Shown here in pieces: positions 1-6,500 of a stretch of DNA of 7,532 nt (position 1 is its first letter; each line of letters begins with the position of its first letter). Position numbers and translations under genes: made by a program. Source of the DNA: Microbacteriaceae bacterium (GTDB taxonomy: Bacteria > Actinomycetota > Actinomycetes > Actinomycetales > Microbacteriaceae); NCBI GenBank assembly GCA_024642605.1, contig JAHEAT010000019.1, positions 1 through 7,532 of the forward strand, given 5' to 3'. The notes under the pieces were generated by a model. That model saw only the letters and a program-made list of their open reading frames with translations. It ran no database searches and was not told the DNA's origin.

Positions 1-899
1 CAGGTCATAACCGTCAACGTGTATTCGCTTGATGATGCATTAGCGATCGTAAGACTAAACGCTGGGTCGGTGCTCGAAGGCAAGACCTTCGGGAACAAAG
101 CCGTAAAAAGTGCTCCGACAGCCGTTGCAACCGTCGATGCCATGAGGCTGAATGAAATGCCTTCGCGACCCAGAATGTTGAATAGCAAGGCTGCAACCAG
201 TGCAAGCGCTGCGACCAAAGTCAGGACCAACCCGAGCACGGTGAAGTGAACAAACAGAGTCCAAAGCAAGAACGTCGCCGCCGATACAACAGTCACGATG
301 CCAACCTTGGTCGCCCAACTACGAGCACGTCCACGAATTTCGCCATCAGTCTTGAGGCTGATAAAGACCAGACCGTATGTGAAGAAAAGCGACAGAGTCA
401 CAAGGCCACCAAGCAAGCCGTATGGGTTAAGTAGCGTGAAAAGCGTACCTGTGAAGTTGTGCTTTTCGTCTAGTGGGACTCCTTGGACAATGTTCGCAAA
501 TGCAACACCCCAAAGCAGAGCCGGTAGAGCTGAACCCGCAAAGATCATCCAGTCGTATGTCTTGCGCCATTTCTCTGATTCACCCTTACCACGATATTCA
601 AAAGAAACACCGCGAGCTATCAAAGCCAGCAGAATTAGTAGCAGAGCTAGGTAGAAGCCACTGAACAAAGACGCATACCAGTCCGGGAACGCTGCAAAAA
701 GGCTTGCGCCAGCAACAAGAACCCATGTTTCGTTCATGTCCCACACAGGACCAATGGTGTTGATCAGTACGCGCTTGTCGAGGTCGTCCTTGGCAAGAAA
801 CGGCAGTGCAATTCCGACACCGAAGTCGAAACCGTCCAAGATGAAGTAGCCGATGAACAAGACACCAACAATTAGGAACCAAATTTCATTGAGTTGCAT
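1..899 (-). CDS. cydB: Cytochrome bd quinol oxidase subunit II (CydB), C-terminus cut by the left edge
   Basis: Subunit II of the cytochrome bd terminal oxidase, an integral membrane protein that pairs with CydA to oxidise quinol (probably menaquinol in an actinobacterium) and reduce oxygen to water. The frame is open from the ATG at 899 to base 1, giving 299 codons; the family is usually about 340 residues, so roughly 40 are missing. Visible hallmarks are GFDFGVG at residues 23-29, GPVWDMNETW at 50-59, FAAFPDWYASLFSGFYLALL following it, and SLTIANASSSEYTL near the edge. Asp25 and Asp54 match conserved CydB acids (E. coli Asp29 and Asp58). Long hydrophobic stretches alternate with short loops, as expected for a multi-helix membrane protein. 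It starts 17 bp after the cydA stop, with GGGAG (908-912) eight bases upstream as ribosome binding site, so it is the second gene of a cydAB operon. The common WDGN motif reads WDMN here. Identification is very secure. Confidence 0.96.
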   Translation of the reverse strand, partial: MQLNEIWFLIVGVLFIGYFILDGFDFGVGIALPFLAKDDLDKRVLINTIGPVWDMNETWVLVAGASLFAAFPDWYASLFSGFYLALLLILLALIARGVSFEYRGKGESEKWRKTYDWMIFAGSALPALLWGVAFANIVQGVPLDEKHNFTGTLFTLLNPYGLLGGLVTLSLFFTYGLVFISLKTDGEIRGRARSWATKVGIVTVVSAATFLLWTLFVHFTVLGLVLTLVAALALVAALLFNILGREGISFSLMASTVATAVGALFTALFPKVLPSSTDPAFSLTIANASSSEYTLTVMT

Positions 900-916
900 A
901 GTATTTTCTCCCGTTC

Positions 917-2299
917 CTAGTAGGCAACAGCCAGTTTGTAATCGTCGTTTTCAACGACTTCGTCTTTAGGTCCTTCTTGGGCGGTGCGCTTTAGAAGTTT
1001 GAATTCAACTACTGCAAGCACGCTGTAAATCGCAATGAAAGACAAAAGCGAAACCCAAACGTCGAATGCCGAAACGTTCGGCGAGACAGCATCTGCCGTC
1101 TTGAATAGACCAAATACAATCCATGGCTGGCGACCCATTTCCGTGAAGAGCCAACCAACCGAGATTGCCAACACAGGTAGCGGAGCTGCCCAGATGGCAA
1201 CGTTCCAGACCCACTTTGGAAGCGAGATTCGGCCTTTTCGAGTTAGCCAAAGTCCAACAGCTGCCACCAAACCGGTAACCATGCCGAGACCGATCATCCA
1301 ACGGAACGACCAGTAGGTTAGCCAGATAATTGGCATATAGTTGCCCGCACCGTAATGAGCTACGTACTGAGCCTGGAGGTCATTTAGTCCCTCAACTGAA
1401 CCAGACCAATCATGAGTCGATAGGAATGAAAGCAAGTTAGGGATACGAATTGAGAAGATTTCGCTCGAGCCATCTGGGGTTCCCCAAGAGAAAATCGAGA
1501 AAGATGCTGGCGCTGATGTTTCGTAAAGCGCCTCTGCAGCCGCCATCTTCATCGGCTGAGTATTCACCATTGCGATACCCAGCGAGTCACCTGAGATAAA
1601 GGTTCCGAATAGACCCACGAGCACTGTCCAGAGGCCAAGTCGCAATGAAGAACGCATGCTTTCGACGAACTGTGATCGCTTGAGGTGGTAAGCCGAGATT
1701 GCCACCAACACCGCACCCGCGAACATCAGCGAGGCAGTGACGGTGTGGGGAAACTGGTTTAGTGCAATCACGTTGGTAAGCACTGCGCCGATGTCAACAA
1801 GCGTTGGGCGACCCGTCGTCGGGTTGATCTCGTATCCAACTGGGTGTTGCATAAATGCATTTGCAGCAAGAATGAAGTAAGCCGAAAGCAGAACACCGAC
1901 CACGGTCATCCAGATGGTTACAAGGTGGATTCGCTTTGAAAGACGCTTCCAGCCAAAGATCCATAGACCGATGAATGTCGATTCGAAGAAGAAGGCAATT
2001 AACCCCTCCATTGCAAGAGGTGCACCGAATATGTCGCCCACAAATCGCGAGTATTCGCTCCAGTTCATTCCGAACTGAAACTCTTGAACGATTCCGGTGA
2101 CAACGCCCATCGCAAAATTGATCAGAAAGATTTTTCCGAAGAATTTGGTGAGCTTTAGGTATTTCTCATTGTCGGTGCGGTACCAGGCTGTCTGCATCAG
2201 CGCAACCAAAATAACCATTCCAATAGTCAGCGGCACGAACAGAAAGTGATAAACGGTAGTGATACCAAATTGCCATCTGGCAAGGTCGAGTGCGCTCAA
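917..2299 (-). CDS. cydA: Cytochrome bd quinol oxidase subunit I (CydA), TTG start
   Basis: Catalytic, heme-bearing subunit of the bd oxidase in the cytoplasmic membrane. With the TTG start at 2299 it has 460 residues and begins MSALDLARWQFG, the usual CydA N-terminus. Expected ligands are visible: His18 in the first helix (high-spin heme), Glu98 and Glu106 in MEGLIAFFFES, His185 in FPHTVTA and Met335 in WSFRWMIG (the heme b558 pair), and Glu387 just before GRQPW (389-393). The quinol-loop residues Lys251 and Glu256 (KMAAAE) are present. The segment between helices is short, indicating the short Q-loop subtype. The frame extends up to a GTG at 2323, but that start has no Shine-Dalgarno, while TTG 2299 has GGAGAGAAGG just upstream. 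It is transcribed with cydB and diverges from the SRAP gene. Identification is very secure; the start is an inference. Confidence 0.96.
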   Translation of the reverse strand: MSALDLARWQFGITTVYHFLFVPLTIGMVILVALMQTAWYRTDNEKYLKLTKFFGKIFLINFAMGVVTGIVQEFQFGMNWSEYSRFVGDIFGAPLAMEGLIAFFFESTFIGLWIFGWKRLSKRIHLVTIWMTVVGVLLSAYFILAANAFMQHPVGYEINPTTGRPTLVDIGAVLTNVIALNQFPHTVTASLMFAGAVLVAISAYHLKRSQFVESMRSSLRLGLWTVLVGLFGTFISGDSLGIAMVNTQPMKMAAAEALYETSAPASFSIFSWGTPDGSSEIFSIRIPNLLSFLSTHDWSGSVEGLNDLQAQYVAHYGAGNYMPIIWLTYWSFRWMIGLGMVTGLVAAVGLWLTRKGRISLPKWVWNVAIWAAPLPVLAISVGWLFTEMGRQPWIVFGLFKTADAVSPNVSAFDVWVSLLSFIAIYSVLAVVEFKLLKRTAQEGPKDEVVENDDYKLAVAY

Positions 2300-2306
2300 C
2301 GCAACC

Positions 2307-2316
2307 CCTTCTCTCC
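2307..2316 (-). promoter_or_regulatory. Ribosome binding site deciding the cydA TTG start
   Basis: On the minus strand GGAGAGAAGG ends seven bases before TTG 2299. No purine-rich match precedes the in-frame GTG at 2323. Together with the conserved N-terminus (S-A-L-D-L-A-R) this favours TTG 2299 as the cydA start. Confidence 0.7.
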
Positions 2317-2344
2317 GCAGCACAGTGTCTGCAAAATCATTTGT

Positions 2345-2372
2345 ATCCTAACGACTTTCAAAAAGCAACCAA
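2345..2372 (-). promoter_or_regulatory. Candidate cydAB promoter
   Basis: Reading the minus strand, TTGGTT (2372-2367) and TAGGAT (2350-2345) are separated by 16 bp and resemble sigma-70-type -35 and -10 boxes. The -10 fits the TAnnnT form common in actinobacteria. Transcription would begin near 2338, leaving a leader of about 40 bases before TTG 2299. An alternative is TTGCTT with TACAAA, shifted a few bases. No clear Rex or other redox-regulator site was recognised. This rests on motif matching only. Confidence 0.4.
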
Positions 2373-2386
2373 GGCGGACCTAAGTG

Positions 2387-2402
2387 TCGCGAAATTTTGC
2401 GA
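2387..2402. promoter_or_regulatory. 16-bp near-perfect palindrome, possible operator between cydA and the SRAP gene
   Basis: TCGCGAAATTTTGCGA is self-complementary in seven of eight base pairs; the exception is G2391/T2398. It lies in the divergent intergenic region just upstream of TATTTT (2406-2411), a plausible -10 for the SRAP gene, so a bound repressor could block that promoter. It does not match the LexA box seen at 3214-3231. The regulator is unknown. Confidence 0.4.
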
Positions 2403-2414
2403 AACTATTTTAAA

Positions 2415-2432
2415 GGCCGCCTCCCTGCGGCC
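2415..2432 (+). other. GC-only stem-loop in the SRAP gene leader
   Basis: GGCCGC and GCGGCC form a perfect 6-bp stem around a CTCCCT loop. It lies 21 bases before the SRAP start codon and would sit near the 5' end of the transcript if TATTTT at 2406-2411 is the -10. The pyrimidine loop includes CCTC, complementary to the GAGG of the ribosome binding site at 2444-2447, though only over four bases. No plus-strand gene upstream would need a terminator here, so a leader structure is likelier. Function is unproven. Confidence 0.4.
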
Positions 2433-2443
2433 CTCTATTTTGC

Positions 2444-2447
2444 GAGG
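2444..2447 (+). promoter_or_regulatory. Ribosome binding site of the SRAP gene
   Basis: GAGG lies six bases before ATG 2454. It supports that start over the upstream in-frame TTG at 2397. Confidence 0.65.
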
Positions 2448-2453
2448 TTTCTA

Positions 2454-3167
2454 ATGTGTGGTCGTTTTGTTGTAGCTAAGGCCGTTGGCGATATCGTCAC
2501 CACCTTCGAAATCGACGAGGTTGTTGGTGAAATGCCGGGCATTTCTTACAACGTGGCCCCTACTCAGAAGATCGCCATGGTGGTTGATCGCTCGTTTGAG
2601 AAAGACGAAGACGGCGGGCCGATTGGTGAACTCAATCGTGAACTTCACGCAGCACGCTGGGGTCTTGTGCCGCGTTGGGCTAAGGGCGAGAGCGAAGGCG
2701 CTCCCCTAATCAACGGCAGAATCGAGACGATTCTCGAAAAGCCGTCTTTCAAAGATTCGGTTGTTCGCCGACGCTGCGTGATACCGGCATCAGGCTATTA
2801 CGAGTGGCAGGTTAAGCCAGACGGAACCAAGCAGCCGTTTTACATCAACGCCGGCGAAGGCATGTTTGCCCTTGCTGGCCTTTATGAATGGTGGAAGAAA
2901 CCCGATGGCAGTTGGCTGCTCTCGGCGACAACCCTCACCAAGGATTCAGCACCAGAGCTAGCGCACATTCACGACCGCAACCCGCTGCTGCTAACCCCAG
3001 ACACCTTCGAGGCCTGGCTTGACCCACACATCATTGGCGACAAGGACCTCCTCGATGCGATTTCACGAGGATCAGACGAGGTGGCCGCAGAAGCCCTATT
3101 TAGCCCCGTTTCGGCGCGGGTTGGCAAGGTCAGCGAGAACGACCCAAGTCTGATTTTGCCGCTCTAA
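2454..3167 (+). CDS. SRAP-domain abasic-site processing protein (YedK/HMCES family)
   Basis: A 237-residue SRAP protein. The family binds abasic sites in single-stranded DNA and forms a covalent thiazolidine crosslink through Cys2 after removal of Met1, shielding the lesion from nucleases and error-prone bypass. The start must expose MCGRF, so ATG 2454 is chosen, supported by GAGG upstream. Visible family features: Cys2, Arg4, YNVAPTQ (32-38), ARWGLVPRWAK (67-77), Asn87 and Arg89 in INGRIET, Glu117 in GYYEW, and His173 in HIHDRNP. These correspond to the YedK active-site Cys, Asn, Arg, Glu and His. The usual NARxET reads NGRIET. Length is normal for the bacterial family. It lies 82 bp before the SOS-box-controlled DUF6504-dnaE2 unit, with no evident terminator between, which fits the known association of bacterial SRAP genes with the SOS response. 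The symbol is left blank because naming varies in actinobacteria. Confidence 0.95.
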   Translation: MCGRFVVAKAVGDIVTTFEIDEVVGEMPGISYNVAPTQKIAMVVDRSFEKDEDGGPIGELNRELHAARWGLVPRWAKGESEGAPLINGRIETILEKPSFKDSVVRRRCVIPASGYYEWQVKPDGTKQPFYINAGEGMFALAGLYEWWKKPDGSWLLSATTLTKDSAPELAHIHDRNPLLLTPDTFEAWLDPHIIGDKDLLDAISRGSDEVAAEALFSPVSARVGKVSENDPSLILPL

Positions 3168-3177
3168 AACCACTCAA

Positions 3178-3213
3178 TTTGCATTGTCGGTAGGACTGCA
3201 TACACTCTACATA
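3178..3213 (+). promoter_or_regulatory. Candidate promoter of the DUF6504-dnaE2 unit
   Basis: TTTGCA (3178-3183) and TACACT (3201-3206) are 17 bp apart, each matching four of six consensus positions. TTGTCG (3184-3189) with TACATA (3208-3213), 18 bp apart, is an alternative. Either choice puts the transcription start in or beside the LexA box at 3214-3231, the usual layout for SOS repression. Which pair is used cannot be decided from sequence. Confidence 0.5.
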
Positions 3214-3231
3214 TTCGAACAATTGTTCGAA
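3214..3231. promoter_or_regulatory. LexA-binding SOS box
   Basis: TTCGAACAATTGTTCGAA is a perfect 18-bp palindrome containing CGAAC-AATT-GTTCG. This is the SOS box form of actinobacteria and Bacillus (CGAAC-N4-GTTCG). It sits between the candidate promoter and the DUF6504 start, directly upstream of an error-prone polymerase operon, a classic SOS-regulated position. LexA bound here should repress the unit until DNA damage triggers RecA-stimulated LexA self-cleavage. The site is read directly; repression is inferred. Confidence 0.93.
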
Positions 3232-3237
3232 AGACTT

Positions 3238-3244
3238 GGGAGGT
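3238..3244 (+). promoter_or_regulatory. Strong ribosome binding site deciding the DUF6504 start
   Basis: GGGAGGT ends five bases before ATG 3250. It rules in this start over the in-frame TTG at 3184, which lies upstream of the LexA box and has no such site. Confidence 0.85.
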
Positions 3245-3249
3245 ATCAG

Positions 3250-3540
3250 ATGACACTAATAAACGAGAAGGTGGAGGTTTCGGTCGATAAGGCCGGCTCC
3301 CCCATCGGCTTTAGCTGGAAGGGCGGGCTCTACCTCGTTGCATCAAAACCGGTGCGCTGGTTTGCCAGAAAACAGTGGTGGGTCGAGTCGGCGCGGGTTC
3401 AGCGCGGCATCGGCGCGGGCGTGCTCGAGGTTGAGATGTGGCGCATGATCGCTGCCGACTCAGGCAAAAAGCAGGGTCAATTCGAACTCGTGCACGATGC
3501 CATGTTGGGCATCTGGCGTTTGGTGCGCGTCTACGAGTAG
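3250..3540 (+). CDS. DUF6504-like small protein, first gene of the SOS-controlled dnaE2 unit
   Basis: A 96-residue cytoplasmic protein without signal peptide or membrane segment. It resembles the actinobacterial DUF6504 family, whose members often lie beside imuB and dnaE2 and have no established biochemical role. Features seen: a basic/acidic mix at the N-terminus, FSWKGGLYLV (residues 21-30), a tryptophan-rich stretch with RWF and KQWWVES (about 36-47), VEMWRM, and an ending FELVHD...IWRLVRVYE typical of the family. Alternating hydrophobic residues suggest a small beta-rich fold. ATG 3250 has a strong Shine-Dalgarno and follows the LexA box. The TAG stop (3538-3540) touches the ATG of dnaE2 with no spacer, so the two are probably translationally coupled and made in related amounts. 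A role as accessory or DNA-binding partner of the polymerase is inferred from context only. Family assignment is from remembered sequence patterns. Confidence 0.8.
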   Translation: MTLINEKVEVSVDKAGSPIGFSWKGGLYLVASKPVRWFARKQWWVESARVQRGIGAGVLEVEMWRMIAADSGKKQGQFELVHDAMLGIWRLVRVYE

Positions 3541-6500
3541 ATGTTCACGCACCTAAACGTCGCCTCAGCCTTTTCGGGCCACTACGGGGTGACTCGCCCA
3601 GAGCTACTTGCCGAGGCAGCAGCCTCGCAGGGTGCGACAGCCCTAGCCATAACCGACCGCGATGGGCTTTACGGGGCCATAAAACACATTGGCTCCTGCC
3701 TGAAGAACGGGCTAGACCCGATAGTCGGCGTGAATCTGGCGGTCAAAGATCTCGGGCGAGTCGTCGTCCTGGCAAAGGGCCAAGATGGTGGCATCGGCTG
3801 GGCTGCGCTCTGTCGCGTGGTTTCGGCTGCGGCGAGCAAGGGCAAACCCATAACGATCACCCGTGAAGAGCTTGCCGAACTCACCATTCGTGACGGGCTG
3901 GCTCTGTGCACGGTGCTGATTGGGCAAGAAACCGACTTTGGCATGGCCGCGATTGCGCGCGACCGCCTGCTGGCAGCAAAGTCGCTGACCGAGTGGCGAA
4001 GGTTGTTTTCGGCAAAGGGAAGCCTCGCGATTGAACTAACCAACCAACTCACCGAACCCGAAACCGCTGGCTCGGCAACCGTTGCCGCGAGAATGCTTGC
4101 GTTGGGTGACTCAATGGGCGTACCAAGCGTTCTAACCAATGCGGTGCGCTACCTGAGTCCAGACGACGCCCTAACCGCCGACGTGCTCGATGCTGCCCGC
4201 TTCTTAGAGCCTCTTGGTTCATTCACCCCGCAACCAAACGCGCAGGCTTGGCTGAAGCCTCCGGGCTCAATGGTGGCTCTTGCGGTCGAGATCACCAACG
4301 ACCGCGATCGCGCAAAGAAGCTACTCGAAACCACCGAAGCCCTGGCCGATCGCTGCCGACTCAACCCGCCAAATGATTGCGGCTGGGGCAAACCAAAAAC
4401 CCCAGAAAAAGCGACCCTCGGAATCGATGGCAACCCGTTCGAAGTGCTATGGCAGAGGGCGTACTCGGCCATTGATTGGCGCTACCCAGATGCCAAGGAT
4501 CGCAAGCTACTCGACATTCGGCACCGACTCGGCAAAGAACTCGAAACCATCAACAAGCTCGGCTTTGCGACCTACTTTCTGACCGTCGCCGACGTAGCGC
4601 AGATGATTCGCGACATGAAGGTTCGCATCGCGGCTCGTGGCTCCGGCGCAGGCTCGCTAACCAACTACCTACTCGGCATCAGTGGGGTTGACCCGATCGA
4701 GCACGACCTGCTTTTCGAGCGGTTTCTCTCGACCGAGCGATCTAGCCTGCCCGACATCGACATCGACGTCGAATCAGCTAGACGCCACGACATCTACCGC
4801 GCAATCTTCAAGCGTTACGGCTCAAACCGGGTGACCCTGCTCTCGATGCAATCCACCTACCGCGGCCGTGGCGCAATGCGTGACTCGGGTTTAGCTCTAG
4901 GCCTGGACGAAGACCAGATTGACGAAATCGCAGCAAACATGTGGCGTTTCAGCGCCCGGTCGTTTCGAAGCGCTATCGCGCAAAAACCCGAACTCGCGAT
5001 GGTTGCCGAGGCTCTAGAAAAAGATCGCAAGATGAACCTTTTGGTCGACATCACCGAGCGGCTCGACCGCCTGCCGCGCCACATCTCAATGCACCCTTGC
5101 GGGGTGATTCTCGGCGACGCAACACTGCTCGATCTAACCCCGGTCGAACGCAGCGGCTTGGGGCTCCCGATGAGTCAGTTCGATAAAGACGACATGGACC
5201 CTATGGGCATGCTGAAGCTAGACGTGCTCGGCGTTCGCATGCAGAGCGCGATGGCCTACGCGGTGCGAGAACTCGAACGCGTGAAGGGTGAAACCCTCGA
5301 CCTCGACGCGATACCAAAAGACGACGAAGCAACCTTCGCCAACATCAGATCGACCAACACTCTCGGGGTGTTTCAGATCGAAAGCCCAGGGCAAAGAGAG
5401 CTGACCGGCAAACATCAACCCACCGAGTTCAACGACCTCACCATTCAGATTTCGCTGTTTCGCCCAGGCCCGATGAAGGGCAACATGATTGCCCCATACC
5501 TAGACGGCAGGCACGGCTTCGCTAAGGCCGAATACATTCACCCCGACCTAGAGCCGATTTTGCGCGAAACCTTCGGCGTGGTGATCTTTCACGAACATGT
5601 GCTGCGCATCTTCGACAAGATGACCGGTTGCGGGTTGGCAAAGGCCGATGAGTTCAGGCGTTCGCTCGAAGACCCTCGGGTTTCGGCGAGTGTTGAGCAA
5701 TTCTTCAGACAAAAAGCCGAGACTCGCGGCTACAGCCCGCTGGTAATCGAAAAGGTTTGGGAGATCCTGAAAAGCTTCTCGAGTTTCGGGTTCTGCAAGG
5801 CCCACGGTGCAGCCTTCGCCCTGCCGACCTACCAGAGCGCCTGGCTCAAGACCCATCACCCAAAAGAGTTCTTGGCTGGGCTCTTCACGCACGACCCAGG
5901 CATGTATCCACGCCGGCTTCTTCTAGCCGAGGCGAGGCGCCTCGGAGTCAAGCTGCTACCGATTGACGTCAACGTTTCTACCGATGAATTTCTGGTTGAG
6001 TCAGAAGGCATCAGAATGGCCCTGAACGACGTTGCGGGCATGAGTGAAGCAGAGGTTGACCGTGTCATTGAAAACCGCCCATACAACGACCTCGCCGATT
6101 TCTACCTGCGCGCCAAGCCTTCGCGGCGAACCCTAGAAAGGCTCGCAACCGTAGGCGCATTGGACTCGCTGGTGAGCGGAACCGAATACAACCGGGGCGA
6201 CATCCTGGCCAGAGTTCGAGAGCTCAATGCGATCACGAAGCGCAAGGTAATCGATCCGAATCAGCCGATGCTCGACTTCGAACTACTCGAACGCCTACCC
6301 ACCGGAAACACCGCTCCAACCAAAGCCGAAATCGTGGCAGCCGAAATGGCGATTCTCAAAATGGACGTCACCGAGCATGCCCTTGAGCAGTATCGACCGA
6401 TGCTCGAAGAAATGGGTGTCGTTCACTCGAATGAGCTGGTTGGCTTGCGCAACAAATCCGAGGTTTTGGTTGCCGGCATACGCGTTGCCACCCAGACTCC

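Noticed and set aside
298..882. ORFs at plus 298-654 and minus 598-882
   Set aside because: They are shadows of cydB, whose own frame is open from 899 to the left edge with clear CydB motifs.
2300..2323. GTG start for cydA adding eight residues (VLRREGVA)
   Set aside because: No Shine-Dalgarno precedes it, the added residues encode the ribosome binding site of TTG 2299, and CydA proteins normally begin near the LDLARWQFG segment.
2397..2453. 19-residue N-terminal extension of the SRAP protein from an in-frame TTG
   Set aside because: SRAP chemistry needs Cys2 exposed after Met removal; MCGRF begins at ATG 2454 with its own ribosome binding site, and the extension would run through the hairpin and palindrome region.
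3168..3213. Terminator between the SRAP gene and the SOS promoter
   Set aside because: No stem-loop with a T-run could be found in this short gap, so read-through remains possible.
3184..3249. 22-residue N-terminal extension of the DUF6504-like protein from TTG 3184
   Set aside because: It would start upstream of the LexA box and probable transcription start, while ATG 3250 has a strong GGGAGGT site.
3438..4139. Longer alternative-frame ORFs inside DUF6504/dnaE2 (plus 3438-3866, minus 3669-4139)
   Set aside because: They lie within strongly conserved polymerase and DUF6504 coding sequence, have low-complexity Arg/Ser-rich products and show no family resemblance.
4435..4445. GTTCGAA inside dnaE2 as a second LexA site
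   Set aside because: Only a half-site; the CGAAC partner arm at N4 spacing is absent and it is deep inside the coding region.
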